This document shows, one piece after another, positions 1 through 53,139 of a stretch of 64,000 nt of DNA. The translations under genes and the position numbers were made by a program. Source of the stretch: Acanthochromis polyacanthus (lineage: Eukaryota > Chordata > Actinopteri > Pomacentridae); assembly GCF_021347895.1 (NCBI RefSeq), contig NC_067122.1, forward strand, positions 36,798,215-36,862,214, given 5' to 3'. The notes under the pieces were generated by a model. It made no database searches. It saw nothing but the letters and a program-made list of their open reading frames with translations, and was not told the DNA's origin. How positions within the stretch are numbered: the first letter of the stretch is position 1; each line of letters begins with the position of its first letter.

Positions 1-300
1 CGGAAATCTATGATCATTTCCTTTGTCTTTAAGGTGTTGAGTAGCAGGCAGTTTTTGTGACTCCAGTCACTGAAGGCACTTCTCAGATCTCTGTATTCAG
101 CTTCATGTCCATTTCTGATACATGCCACGATAGCAGTGTCATCAGAGTATTTCTGAATGTGGCAGGACTCAGTGCTGTGTTTGAAGTCAGATGTATACAG
201 AGTGAACAGGAATGGAGCCAGGACTGTTCCTTGTGGAGGTTGCCTGTTTGAGTGGTCTATTGTTTGGCAAAGCCAAGGTAGCCCTGCAGCCACATTTGCA
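1..300 (-). mobile_element. LINE reverse-transcriptase fragment
   Basis: Read on the minus strand this translates to a reverse-transcriptase core without start codon: QPPQGTVLAPFLFTLYTSDF, then KYSDDTAIVA, where YSDD is the catalytic YxDD box, then a tail ending LKTKEMIIDFR at the window edge. Upstream the frame is broken near 255-270. It is a truncated, degenerate non-LTR retrotransposon lying antisense in hdac3 intron 1; the clade was not determined. Confidence 0.8.
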
Positions 301-1058
301 AGTATTCAGATGCTAATTGTAGCTATCCAGAGTCGTCAGTTTGGTATCGGGGTCTTCTGACCACCTTCTGGGTTTTCTTTGCTAGTGTTAACTGAGTTGT
401 TAACTACCAACAGTGACGTGAGTTCTTGACAATATTAAAAAAAAAACAACTTTGGTGTTAACTGGCAAGAGTGACATTTATTGAGGATGTAAGTGACCTA
501 AGGAGCCTTCTACTGTTTAAGAGTTAAGCCGTAAGGGGCCCAGTAGTTTACCTCAAGTATTTGCCTATTTCGCTTTTTGCATGTCAATGGAAACACAGAG
601 ATATTTCAGCTTTCAGTGTAAAAGGATATCATCCATGGATGTCAGCTAGTTATAGGTAAGTAACCAAAGCATATGGGGAGTGAGTTGAACAGTATTCGTG
701 GTTCAGACACGCTGGGGCCCAGCTCATTTTAGCCCAGTCTTGTTAGTTTTACATTTTGCAGCAAAAACTGAGCCAGAGTTTAAACTGTTGTCAGTGATTT
801 TACAAATGTATGTCAACTACGTGTGGTAGACTTACCTTTTATTTTTTCAAATGTGCTAATGCTCAGTTACGTGTTTTAAAAATTATTAGTCAGAAAAATT
901 AGTTTCTTTAAATCATTCAACAAATCCAGTGTTGTTAATCCTCTGTATAATGTTGTGCCTCGTTTGGCTGCTCAGTGTAGTTATGAAATACAGACGATAA
1001 TGTTTTGATTCTGGTCATTGCAGAAGTCACTGACACTAGGTAAATATCTGAACTCTAA

Positions 1059-16369
<15,311 letters not shown>

Positions 16370-17375
16370 GTAACAATCTGAAACATTTCTGGAGGAACCG
16401 AAAAGACTCCGACCAGAGCCGACGTGATGCTGCACCACCTAGAGACAAATTGAGACAGTTTTGTAAATAGCATTTCTGAGTTTGTTTTCACGCAGCGGTA
16501 AACAGCCTTAGTGACGTCTGAGCAAAGTACTTTTCATGACGTTTGGTTTATCAGCTGTTACGTCCATCCATGTGAAAACAACCGTTCTTTTCTTTTGTCC
16601 TGTTTTGTTCAACTGTCCCACTCGGTATCCTTTTTATCTTCATAATGAAATGTATTTGGCTTTAGAGGGAGCTTCTGTAGACGAACCTTCTGTCCGCTCA
16701 TTGGATTTAAGAGCAGCTAGATGGAGTCCTGCGTGACAGATCACTGTGTATGTGGAAAAAAACTTCAGTATGTTTGAAGCAGGTGTCAAAGAAAAGGCAC
16801 GAGGAGTTTCTGATTTATTTCATCTTACAGGCTAACATGAGAATCCATTAGTCACACATCAGCCGGTTCAGATGTTTAAAATCACGCAAAACAGATTTTT
16901 TTTCTTAGACAGAATCTCAGACACAGATATTTCATAACGTCATTTCAGTTCTGCACTTGTCTCATTTTACAGTCTGTCTGGAGCCGTATATTGGTGGAAT
17001 TCCTCGTCTTATTCATGTGCCTTACAGCTCTGGAACATCATGGAGCTTGGCACTTTCACATTTATTTTTCACGCCAATTTGGATTTCTACAGGATGGAGC
17101 TGCTCCTTTCTTTGCTTTTTCATTCCTTTTTCTAATTCTGTTCTGCTTTCTCTTCACGTTACTGTATATACGGATGTATTGTATGAAGTGTGAGTCTGTT
17201 TTTAATGTAGTAAAAGAATGCTAATGAGGATGGCAGGAATCAGAGTACAACTACAGCTGTACAGTTATTAGAAGCAGTTCTGCCGCCTCCAGTCCTCTAT
17301 TAGCCACAAACCGCTTTTATGTGATTTTTGATATTGCTGGCGACTTGTTTTTAATAAAATAAAAAAAATAGAAAC
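16370..17375 (+). other. hdac3: hdac3 3' untranslated region
   Basis: About 1 kb between the stop codon and overlapping polyadenylation signals near 17353. It contains no credible coding sequence and no obvious transposon. The end point is inferred from the signal, not from transcript data. Confidence 0.7.
17353..17363 (+). terminator. hdac3: hdac3 poly(A) signals
   Basis: Two overlapping AATAAA hexamers (17353-17358 and 17358-17363) in an A-rich stretch, about 985 bp after the stop codon, followed by a short TG-rich stretch (gtgtgtgtgtg, 17382 on) that fits a downstream GU element. Confidence 0.75.
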
Positions 17376-20299
17376 CTAAACGTGTGTGTGTGTGCAATAT
17401 CAGTGTTAAATCAGCAAGTTTTCTCTACCGCCACTAGAGGGAGACAAAAAAAGAAACCAGGAGGCAAAGCCAATGTCGCATAGATTTTATTCCTCATTCA
17501 TCCAGTGATATGTTCTTACACAACAAACAGTACTTAAGGAGAAACACACACGACTACCTGCACAATTAAAACTTCCTCTTGTGCTTCGAGCAAATCCAAT
17601 CTGTGTAACTTCCGCCCAAACACATCCGTTTATATGGGAACAACAGGGGCAACATTTAAGCCAGAAAATGCAGCTTTTTTTCACCACCTGAGGTCCAGAA
17701 ATACCTGTGAGTGAACTCTGGATACACAGGGTTTAAAAGCCACATTTTCACTTGGATGCAGATCCAGCTAAAAATACAAGTTTCCATTTATTTTAAACAA
17801 GCTCCAGGCTGGTAAGGACAAGCACTTCCAAGATAAGCAGGCAACTCAAGCTTCTTTTTCATAGATGTGTTTATAAAGTAAAAGCTCAGTCATGGAGAGT
17901 CTGCAGGCTGCCAAACTGATCCAAACTGACATTAATGATACAAACATGCATTTAAAGAGAGCAGTGATGGTTTTCTTTGTTTGAAGGGAAGTGTAAAACG
18001 TCTTAATCTGCACTGCAGATGTGATCAAATGTAAACATAACAGGTCTGAATGGAGCTGTGAGTGCAGACGGGTTTCGTGTTCAGTCGGGTATCAGGATGG
18101 CAGCCTGATGACATTATTATTATTATTATGGATCTCTGATTGCAGAGAGGCAACACTGATAACTAACTCCAGTTTAAATAAATAGCTTCATTCACGTACA
18201 CATTACACTGTAGAAGAGCAACTTCTAAAAACACAAACGAGGCTGAATTTACCACAGCAGAGAGTCTGAGCAGGATGAGTATGAAAATGTGAGTTTCTTT
18301 TGGAGGTAAAGCAGCTTCACAGACATGAAAGAGGCAGCATGTGGAGGCGCAAATATTAATCAGGAGGGATTCAGGAAAAGCTGAAAAGGAGGAAAGACGG
18401 GCAGGTACTGGATGACAGATGTCAGGATTGAAGTGCAGTGTGACAGGCGGTGGCACTGATGGATTGTGGGTACAGTAGTTTATTTTCTAGAGCATGGAAG
18501 AGAGCAGTCCAGAGCAGGGCTCCACACTAATGTTTTACATCAACGGTTTCTCACTGTGGCTTCTGGTGTCACGGTTACATTTTATGCATTCATTTAATTA
18601 TCGGTTTCTCTTACATGTTAAAAGTTTCACAGAAAATTAGTTTAGAGCAACATTTAATGCAGAAAACTCTTTTTATTTTTACCACTCCAAGCCAAGAAAT
18701 ACCAATGAGTGAACTCTGGACACACTGAGATAAAATCATGATTGTAAACAGAACCAAAGTTGCAGGTAAATATTTTTCATGAGGATGATCTGAGACTTCT
18801 TATTGGCTTTAGTACAGGCAGTGGTAAATTTGATTTTCATTTATGCTTCACTTTGCTGCAAACTGTGAGTTCTTGAGGCTGAATCCACTACATCCCCTTG
18901 TTTTTCATAACTTACTTGTAAATTTTATTTTCTATTTGTTTGTGTTTTAAGGGTAATTTTGTAACTATTTGCTGCTGCCTATCTTGGCTAGGACTCCTTT
19001 GCAAAAGAGGTCATTAATCTCACTGGGATTTCTCCTGGTTAAATTAAACAAAGCAAATAAAAAAGCCACTAATGTGCCACATGGAATAGGTTCCTTTGAG
19101 ACATTTTAATTCAGAATGCTGAGGCTCTCACAGCAAAGCTCCCGTTCATTGGCATACTTTGGGTGCTCTCTGCAGTAAATGCAAAGCCAAGTGTTGGCCG
19201 CAGATTCAGAACTCAGTGGTGGTGGGTGATCAGTGTGCACGGAGCTTCATGCACTTCAGAGAGGAACAGTGCAACCCTGGTTGTTTAGCTGAAGCTACAA
19301 TTCACAGATGTCTCCTCAACACCTCGCATTATAACTCAGTTGATGCTACTAGATGTACTGTGCACAGAGAAGCCTCTAGTGCATCAATTCAAGTTGAAAT
19401 GACAGAATTAAAGAGCTAAGTTGAAACTAGGTGAGTTTGTCTACCTGTGCAGGCCACTCAGAGACACAAACAGGTCTGTTGTTGCATTAGTGTGACAGAT
19501 TTTTTGCTTTGCTGTGGAGCCCTGCAAACAAAGACAGACTGCTCTCTTCCAGCACTGTGAACATCCTCTATGAACTAGTGTCCTTTCTCTGGCTCAGTCT
19601 GCTTGTACCACAGACTTAAGGTTAAGGCCTGCAAATACTAAATCCTCGTTCAAAATAAACAGCACATTTGTTCTGTCATCACTGTTCTAAGGGGAACACA
19701 GACTACAGGAGCTTGTGCTGCAGCATTAAGGTTGGCCCCTGGGACTAAACCTGGCACCGGGGCTGCCTCTGCCACCCATACCCAGGTCTATTAATACGTC
19801 GTGACCGAGGCGCAGCATTCTGGGACAGGCAGGAGAAAGTGAAGCAGAGCAGGGAGACTTAAAGGCTCATCAAACGACAAACAGACAGGCAGAGACAGAA
19901 AGGCAGAGACAGCGGTGACAAACAGCAGCAGATGGACGACATGAAGAGTCCTGAACTATGGAAACAGTTGAACAAAGTGGCTCCCAAGTGTTCTTAAAGG
20001 TAAAACGACCTTTAAAGGAGCAGTTGTGAATATCACTAAACCTCTGGAGGATGGAGGAACTTTCTGTTGACCGTGTTGTTGTCAGTTATTATATCTTCTC
20101 ATACTGTAACCTCAGTCTGGCAAAGCTTATCTGCCTTTCAACCCCAGTGTTGCTGGTTTAATGAAGTCTGTTCTAAACTATTCTGAGATGTGTGCTGCGG
20201 TGCTACTGATCTGTGCTCATGGAGCCGTTTCTGCCCTGACGCTACAGCCCAGTTCTACAGTTCATAGGTGGTGTTAGTGGAGGGTGCGGGTGTTTGGGC
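17376..20299 (-). other. myot: Intergenic DNA / probable myot 3' UTR
   Basis: No exon and no clear transposon. A minus-strand AATAAA at 17486-17491 is the furthest candidate poly(A) signal for myot, which would make its 3' UTR about 2.8 kb; nearer signals could be used instead. A minus-strand acceptor-like site near 19830 opens a short frame, but its phase does not join the upstream myot exon well. Confidence 0.45.
17486..17491 (-). terminator. myot: Candidate myot poly(A) signal
   Basis: AATAAA on the minus strand, in ggaataaaatc. It lies only about 125 bp beyond the hdac3 signal, so the two genes would end tail to tail. Choice among several AT-rich candidates is uncertain. Confidence 0.4.
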
Positions 20300-44624
<24,325 letters not shown>

Positions 44625-44632
<8 letters not shown>

Positions 44633-44667
44633 GTTTCAGGCGTTCCAGGAGGCAGCGACAGGAGGCT
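44625..44667 (-). CDS. myot: myot exon 1: start codon and 5' UTR end
   Basis: The coding part is 44625-44632 (ATGGCACA). The start is chosen because joining to exon 2 gives MAQLQSVQKKTSTMSLTISS in the frame of everything downstream, and an in-frame TGA lies 6 nt before the ATG. The context aacATGG has A at -3 and G at +4. Acceptor ttttttcag, so a further non-coding exon must lie upstream; I could not place it. Confidence 0.7.
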
Positions 44668-47600
44668 CTGAAAAAAACAAAACAGAGGCAAAGTCTCAAT
44701 CATCTCACACCACTTCCTTTATCACAGTGCTGCAGAAACCTCCAGGTGCAAATACACACAGCTACATGGGTAAGAGTTTGGAGAACATGCATGATCAGCA
44801 GAAACGTCTACCTTGAGACAGAAAGTTTTTCAAAGAACAAGGAGTGTTGAAAAATAGCAGCTGGATGAGCCAGTAAGAGGAAACGACACTGAAAAAGATG
44901 CTACCACCAACAATGAGAAGCTGAATGCAGAGCAGAGACATAGAATTTCCCTGAATAAGAGCAGATTTATTCAGATACATAGGAGAGGAATGAATGTGAG
45001 CAGGGATGAAGTTAACAGTGGACAAAGGAGGAAGGAAGAGGAGATGACTGATGGCTGGTGAACTGGCAGGCAGGCAGAGGTGTTGTGGATTTGAAACTGC
45101 ATTAGATTATCTTCTCCCTAATTGTCACATTTGTCTTGGGCATTTGACAGAAACCAGCCGACTTGGCAGCACAGATGTACAATCCAGCTGCAGTCAGAAT
45201 GCATTATCTCACACAGATCTATAAACAGCAAATCATACACACCCAGGATATTCTATGATGCTCTGCACAAAGACATGACATAGAAGCTTTGCATCAAAAA
45301 AAATGCCAAACAAGAGATATTGTACAGATGGTGAAGGAGCATTAGCTACTATATGGGCTAGCTGAGCAGTCTGGCATAGAATAGATGGAAAATATATTTA
45401 AAATGTATTTAAGTTGCACACACAAGCAATAGAAACAGGGGAAGTGGAAAACACCAGAAACACCAGTGAATAACAGAAGATAGTTTAAATCAGCATGTTA
45501 TTGTGTCGGGCTGCACAGTGCAATAGTGGTTAGCACTTTCGCCTTGCACCAAGAAGATCCCTGGTTCAAATCCCGGGGTGGGCCTGGGATCTTTCTGCAT
45601 GGAGTTTGCATGTTCTCCCTGTGCATGAGTGGGTTTTCTACGGATACTCCGGCTTCCTCCAAACAGTCCAAAAATATGCTGAGGTTAATTGGTTACTCTA
45701 AATTGCCCGTAGGTGTGATTGTTTGTCTGTATATGTAGCCCTGCGACAGACTGGTGACCTGTCCAGGATGTCCCCTGCCTTCGCCTGAGTCAGCTGGGAT
45801 AGACTCCAGCGACCCTAGTGAGGATAAAGCGGTGTATAGAGAATGGATGGATGGATGTTATTGTGTCAAAGACATCTTCATTGATTGAGTTTAATAAACT
45901 GCTTGGGGTCAATATATAATTGAGGTCCTTTTGACATCCATGGGATATAGTTGCCATATATTTTTATTAAAAGGAAAAAGATATATATTGTTTTAATGTT
46001 TATTATTATCACTTTCAGAATTTTCTTTATAAATTCTGTAATTATTTATTATGGAAACGATCACTTATTAAAAAAATGACTGGATATCACTAAAATGTCA
46101 ACTAAACAACCGTCCAAATTTAATAACAACCACCTTCTAATTAGCTAAACAATAATAAAATGAGCGTATTAAAAAAAAGTTATGATTTGTGTTCTTTTTA
46201 TTAAGTTGAGATAATCATGACACAAATTTGTTTTTTGTCAATATATCAAATTTTATACGGAAACAAATTGCATCCGTGTCCTAGAAATCACTTTCCACTT
46301 AAGTTCTCCATTACAAAAACACCTCTCAAGGAAGTATGTTAATTCCAGATCACATGACCTGCTCCACATGATGTCATTTCCTCCTGAAGAAAAGACTGGC
46401 CAGACTCCAAGGCTTTCTGAGTTATTTAACATAAAGTAGTGTGGATTTATCGCATGTCAACAGGTTTACTATAATATCTTTATAAATAACTTTCACTTTC
46501 AATTTTACTCAATTGCGTATATATATAATATTTTAGAAGAATCTTTCTGTAAAATGCCGTGTGGTGTTTGGTTGTAGGCGGCAATGTTGATTTAGGCCTG
46601 AAAACAGCAAAAATGCCAACTATGACACAAAAAGTCCTGCAATTATCTATTGACCCTTTGGACTTTTTGTCAGCTTTAAACCAATCAAAAGTGTGTTTTA
46701 AGACATTTAGGATTGTTGCAGAAACACAGTAATTATGTCTTCAGGCCTGTTGAGGTTAATGTGATATTTAATACAAGTTAAAACAAAAAATCATGATTTT
46801 TTTCCTGACTGCTACAATATAAAGTATGAATCTTCACAAACCTGTTTTTGGGATGAGAGTATCTTCAGTAGCTTTAATGCAACACCTTAATAACACGAAC
46901 ACTGACTTAAACAGCTCCATTACTACATCAGCACTGGAGGATTTGTGGTTATCACAATTGTAATAAAATTCAATGAAAGCAAAAAATTTGGGATCCTTCA
47001 AGTTATACGCTGCCACATCACAACAATATTTGTCCACAATAGTCAAGTCTAGTCAATTTTCTGTACATAACCCAAACTCAAAATTCACAATACTACCTTA
47101 CATATACACAAAAATATATACAAATATGCTTAGACTCACATTCATAGACTCAATGCAAAATCCAGGTCAGTAAATGCATCGTTTCCTAGCTAGAAGTTCA
47201 CTAAGTATCCATCTTGGTCTCACTTTGTTTGACTGTAGCTAATTGAAGATATGAGGAATCTTTCATCGTTTTACACCCAAAAGACTCCCATAAATCTGAG
47301 CCTGCTGCCCTCTGGGCCTCTGTCTTGGGCCCTGAGAAGGAGCTGACGGAGGAGGCCGAGGTTCAGGTTTCCAGGCTAAATTAAACTCTGCCACCTCCTC
47401 AGCACAGCAGAGTCTGTGTGACCCACGATAAATCTCTGCGTCTCCGTTAACAAGACACACACAGTTAAACAGAAGAAGATTAAACTCTCCCTCAGCACAC
47501 ATTTCTATGTCTCCTCCTACTATAGCTGTAGTTTTTTCCTGTCTCTGTCTGTGGAAGTTCTATAAACGGATCACTGCAGGAACATCAACACAGCTTAAAC

Positions 47601-48299
47601 ACAGTCTAAATGAGAAGAAACAGCTTAAGAAACAAGCAGCTGCAGCATGTACGACATCCATGTGTACATCCAGTTTTCCCGACACATAATCACCACAGAC
47701 AGGTGTGTTTGTGTGTGTGTGTGTACCTTGACTGAAGCCCGCTGTTGATTTAACAGCAACTGCAGCTAAACCCATTGTATCAATTGTCTCGGTTACATAA
47801 CTATAGAATTTATGGCAGTGGCAACAGGCTGCATTCACACACTGCCACAGATCTGTTACCTGGCAGTGCGAGACAGGATAGAGATGTACAGGCAGTGGCA
47901 GCTCAGATCAGAGATGAAGCACAGAGGCAGAAAAAAAATCACAATATCAAATTATGGAGCAGTGAACACCCCAGTTAAAGGTTACAGTTGGCGTTGCTTG
48001 TCTGTACATTTGAGCAACTCAGAGGAAAGAGATCACAAAAAGAAAAAAGGACAAGCTCCAAAAATGATGCAACTTCATCATTTCATTTCAATGGTTTCTA
48101 ACTGCTTGATAAATGTCTGAAGCCCAGCCAACACAATCCCACTGTCTTCGCTGTGATAGTGTAAACACTATGGACAGATGCCCTTATAAAACTGTTTTCA
48201 TAGGGTTACAAACTGGTCCAAAAGGTCAGCTAGCACATTCTCTATATGTGATAACGGTAATATTTCTAATATTTCTCCTGAGAGTCACACAGCTACGTT
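44668..48299. other. No gene recognised (upstream of myot exon 1)
   Basis: AT-rich DNA apart from the SINE at 45508-45854. The non-coding first exon and promoter of myot should lie somewhere upstream of 44667, but nothing identifies them. 47270-47510 is more GC-rich and open on the minus strand but has no recognisable similarity. Confidence 0.5.
45508..45854 (+). mobile_element. tRNA-derived SINE-like retroposon with 13-bp target duplication
   Basis: Flanked by a perfect 13-mer, atgttattgtgtc (45495-45507 and 45855-45867). The head has tagtggttagcac (A-box like) and the exact B box GGTTCAAATCC at ~45563; a conserved body follows (ggttaattggttactctaaa, ccctgcgacagactggtgac) and a (GGAT)n tail. 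Long TSD, Pol III boxes and simple tail indicate retroposition. The family has two more copies here (40006-40363, 54420-54705). Confidence 0.85.
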
Positions 48300-49140
48300 A
48301 AAATATATAAAATCAAGAACAAGAGTTGCAAAACAACCACAATTAGAGATAAATTGTCCACAAAATGACTACTAAAAGACAAAAAAGCAACTATAAACAC
48401 CTGTACAAGGATGCAAAACAACCGCAAGAGACAGAACCACAACCACAGACAGCAAGACTCAAAATGACGACAGAGAGGCATGTTACAACCACAAAGGGAG
48501 GTAAAATTACCCACAAAATACAAAATTACCGCAAAAAAACACAATGATCACAAAGACACTCAAAGTTCCTACAAAGAGAAAAACTATCACAAAGAAACAC
48601 AAAAGGATCTCAAAGAAATACAAAAGAACCCCACAAAATTCCTACGTATAAGATGCAAAATTACTACCAAGCAAGACAAAATGACCACCAGCAGACACAA
48701 GACAAGTATAAAGAGTTGCACATGCAAACAAAGAGATTCAAAATGGCACATATAGGGACGCAACATGATTATAAAAACATTTCAAATTCCTCCTAAGAGA
48801 TGCAAAACCACCACAAAGAAACACAAAGGGACTAGAAAGAAACGCAAATCGACTACAAAAAGACACAAAGTGATTGCCAAAAGACACACCACAATCACAT
48901 ACACTCAAAACTCCTGCGTACAAGATGCAGTTACCATAAAGACATATATCACCTCCAGCAGACAAAGCAGCCATAAGGGGATGCAAAATGACTACAAAGA
49001 GATACATAACAACCACAAAGAGTCAACATTTCTAAGAAGATGTGCACAATTATTACAAAGAAACACAATATGAGTACCAAGAGACACAAATTAGCCAAAA
49101 ATGACAACAAACAGATGTAAAATGGCCACAAAAGGACATG
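48300..49140 (+). repeat. Strand-asymmetric ACAAAG-rich degenerate repeat
   Basis: About 840 bp in which short units such as acaaagagacacaaaatgac recur with spacings of roughly 15-20 nt and T is strongly depleted on the plus strand. It yields several lysine/threonine-rich false frames on + and cysteine/leucine-rich ones on -. A shorter tract of opposite strand bias is 22716-23110. Confidence 0.75.
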
Positions 49141-49254
49141 ACTTATGATTTAAATGAGTTCATATGTAACACATTTGAAGCTGAGCAATTCAGAGGTTGA
49201 TGATATTGGTTGAACCAGATCTGACTTATTCTTTAAAGTAATTTCTTTGAATTT

Positions 49255-49384
49255 TATTATGTATAGGACAGTGGGGAGAAAGAAAGGAAATATGGGTAGA
49301 AGAGCGGAGGATTCGAACTTATGACTGCTGCATTGGGGATTACAACTCCTGTTTATCAGTCAGGTGAGCTATCTGGGCGCCCCG
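49255..49384 (-). mobile_element. tRNA-derived SINE remnant
   Basis: The minus strand starts ggggcgcccagatagctcac (tagctcacctg, A-box like), then cataagttcgaatcctccg, where AGTTCGAATCC is a B box. A tRNA-like head followed by an A/G-rich body; 5' to 3' on the minus strand. Confidence 0.7.
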
Positions 49385-52300
49385 GAGCTTACATTTTAAA
49401 CAAGTCCTCTGTTTCTAGTAGCATTTTATCCACACTAATACATTTAGCCATGTGTAGAGCTGTAAGCTGCTCTCTGGATCATCATCTGTAGTCAAAGAAA
49501 TGCACTGCCCTACCAAGTTTTACACTACAAATAGCTCTTAACACACCTGCCTGCAGGGGTTAATTTTGGTATGATATGATATGTACATAAATTCTCTCAT
49601 TTCTGACATGGTGCAGATTTTTGTGCATGCGAGTTGCACTGAGCGTTACATGCTATTTACCAATGTTTCTTACATTTAAAGATCATTTCCACTGTATTTA
49701 AGTAATAACAATGGAAAATTCAGGATTTTACACAATTGGTTTACATCCTAATTTTTTTTTCCATCAACCTAGAAACCTTTCAAAAACATTAATACTGGCA
49801 AATCTTCAGCACAACACAGCTAACAGATGTTGCACTAATGAAGTGTAGTGACCCACACAGCTCTGTGGTTTATACGTCAATGAAGAATAATGGCCGGTAT
49901 TTTTAAAGACACAAAGCACTCTCTCCATCACACAGAGATCAGAATTACAGTAACTGTGCTTCCAGAGCACCTGTTCTCACCAGACGGGAGGAAGTTAGCT
50001 TCTAAACATGAGTCATGGTGAGGAACTTTGTCAGTCGGTTACTGCTGGTAAGTACAATGTATGTTCGGGAAGGAAAACACTGTGAGGTGATTCATTTCTT
50101 CAGCTGTTGCCATAGAACATATCCTCCTACCTGCATCATTTTAGCATGACAAGTTTATTCTATTTCTGTATTAGCAGCATGTGGAGATGCAGAATATTAA
50201 TTTCCTCTGTATTCAAATCTGAACACAAAAAAAACTGAAGTGAAAGCGTTCATTAGATGAGGGGGTTCATGCACATCTTTGTAAGATAAATTAAGTTTAA
50301 CACCAGATTCTGACAAACTGTACATCTGTTTGCCAGCTTTCAGGAGAAGGTAGGAGGAAATCAACACCTACCCAAGTCCACCTCGTTAATTTAAACAAAC
50401 CACCCACTGTGTAATTCCAGCCCTGCACACAACACCAGGAGGTTTCCAACCCCCAGGAGCTCTCAGCAGCGGACAGATTTAGCTCAGCAGTGGCACACTG
50501 GCGCAGCAGAGCGGAATAAGTAGACCTTGTTGAAATCTACCAGAAAGCAAACATTATGTAAGTCTGTGGGCTTTGATTGACAGGTGGCATGCAGATGTAT
50601 CAAGAATGAAAAAAAAAACAGCTGCAGGAGATGTTCATCGATTCACCAAAGAACAGTGAAAACACAAAAACAATTGAAACACATGCACATGTTGTAACTT
50701 TGTCTGACTGATCAGTATATCCATGTTTCTGTGACCAAGACCAAAACAGAAGCACAATAGTAGAGCCTAAAGATTAAAAACATCAACTTGACTGAAAACA
50801 AGTTGGACTTTATGAAGCACAAAGTGTTGCTATGTTTGATTATAATAATAAAACTGATCTATATTCTGTACTGGTGATGCTGACCGTTCCAATAAAAACT
50901 GTAAAAGTTCATCACATTAAATATGACTGAATCATTGTCAAACTAAAACCAGTTGGAGAGACATCAATAGTCATGTTTTATGTAAATGTTTTTGCAGAAA
51001 ATGGTTCTCCGGAACTAATTATAGGGAAAATAAGAATTCCTCTTTAAGAAAAACTCAATTCAAACTCAAAAACTTGAATGGATATAATACAAGTCATTAC
51101 AAACTTTATTGTCCACATTATCCGTGCATGCTTTTGTTGCATGTTTACTTTACATGTTGTGCACTGACTTAAAGACTCCAGCAATTCATTTTACTGAACA
51201 AGAAATGTACTTATTTTATTAGATTAGTTCCAAATTACACAGCTCTCTCTAAGAAATGTCTTGGAAATTAAACACCCAAAATATATAGTCCAAGCACCTT
51301 ATTACAAGCTTGGAAGAGCATGCCGTTAAGTCCAATACTAAGTTTGATTAAAGTGCATAAAGCTGCACCTCAGAGCGAGGTAACTGCTTGATTTAGTGTT
51401 TGATGTATTTCATATTAGGATAATGTACATAGCAAACTCTATCCCTGCATTCTACACTGCATATTTATTCTTTTTCCTCTCTGTATGTACTCATGCTAAC
51501 ATGCACTAAATGACAAGACTGACTTGCAGACGTTTACCATGTTCACTATTTCAATTAAGTATGCTAGCATGCTAACACTTGCCAATTATTCAAGTACCGC
51601 TCAGACTGGTATCCGAGCTGGATTTCTTTTTGTTCGAAAAACATCCTGAGAATGTTCTGCAAAGTTCTAGTAATGCAATATTTTAGTTCCTAGAATGTTC
51701 CTCTTAACGACAATAAAAGGTTGTTTAGGGATGTTCTGAAAACTTTTGTCATATGGTGCATTGATATGTCCCATTACAGGAACGTCATCTGAGGCCTCGA
51801 TGATGTCTTGCAGCCTTAGAATCCTAACAATCCTAACAATGCCCGCCAAACTTTCTCTGATTGTCCCAATTAAAATGCTTAACCTCACATGAATATTATT
51901 TAAACAGACAAATGTCCTTAATACATTCCTTGAACACTACACTGGAATGTTTTCTTCACAACTTTATTATAGAGGTTGTTGGAACATTCCCTGCTACTGG
52001 GAATTGTAGGTATGTGGTCATAGATCAAAGTGTTGGACAAGTTACACTTTCACCTGATGATGGGACTGGAAGAAAAGTCAGGGACCAACAGAGTTCATAA
52101 GATTCAAAGTTTGTGAACATGATTGGATACACAAAAAGGCCATCCAATATTAATCTTAATGATTAGTGATATATATGTGCATCAAATTTCACTGCAGTTT
52201 ATTCAGATGTTATAAATATACGTAATTAAAAATCGAACATTTGAAGCAGCTGCTGAAGCAACAGGTAACATCAGGACATTGGGAGCCGCCTTCTGGGTAA

Positions 52301-53002
52301 CACAGAGTCTGAATGCATTCAATAGTTATGTTAGTCCAACCCAGCAGCAAGTCAACACTGCTGTGCCACAAGTGTAGATAAAGAGAAGGGGGGTATGAAA
52401 ACAGTAGTCACAGCTATAATCGAATTTTAAATATTGCATCTTCTTGTATAGATTTTTATTCTTTCTACTCAACACAGAAGTCCCTCTGTGCAGCCTGTCC
52501 TTGTGCAGCTTTAATTTTAAGCTCAATCGATAATATATATATATATATATATGCTGTTAGTGTAACTCCTCTGCATGCTGTCAGCCCACTTTGATTGTTT
52601 TCATTCTAAAAACTCTCTTAACCCTCCACCTCCAGCTCTCAGATTCTCCTAACTCCTCAATTGGCCATGTGGAGGACCGATTTAGCGTGGACCAGGTCAC
52701 CTGATCCCCATTTCAACCAACCAGAGCTCGATATCTGAACACAGCGTCACACAGGCATGCCAGACCTGCACTGTGAACCCCCACCAGCAGCAAACAGACA
52801 CACATATACGCACACTGTCACCCACATTTGGTTGGTATGTCTTGTGTTGCCTCACCCTACAGGCTATATAACCGACACACTTTTTTTTCTTCTTCTACCC
52901 TTTAAACTCCCAAACGGATGTAACAGATTTTTCGCCCGCTGTGACAGATTGGAGTCTTGCACAGTTTGCATCCTTGATAACAAACACCGTTACATCAGCA
53001 CA
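49385..53002. other. No gene recognised
   Basis: AT-rich sequence without exons I can support. 51600-51960 contains recurring gaatgttc/gaacattc motifs typical of a fish interspersed repeat; 52530-52552 is a short (AT)n. Confidence 0.5.

Positions 53003-53139
<137 letters not shown>

Noticed and set aside
19740..19850. Minus-strand alternative terminal exon after ctcctgcctgtcccag
   Set aside because: In the phase left by myot exon 16 it stops after nine residues with no similarity; the LYESEEL exon fits better.
46834..47502. Minus-strand frames near 46.9 and 47.4 kb as genes
   Set aside because: No recognisable motif or convincing splice sites; they remain unassigned.
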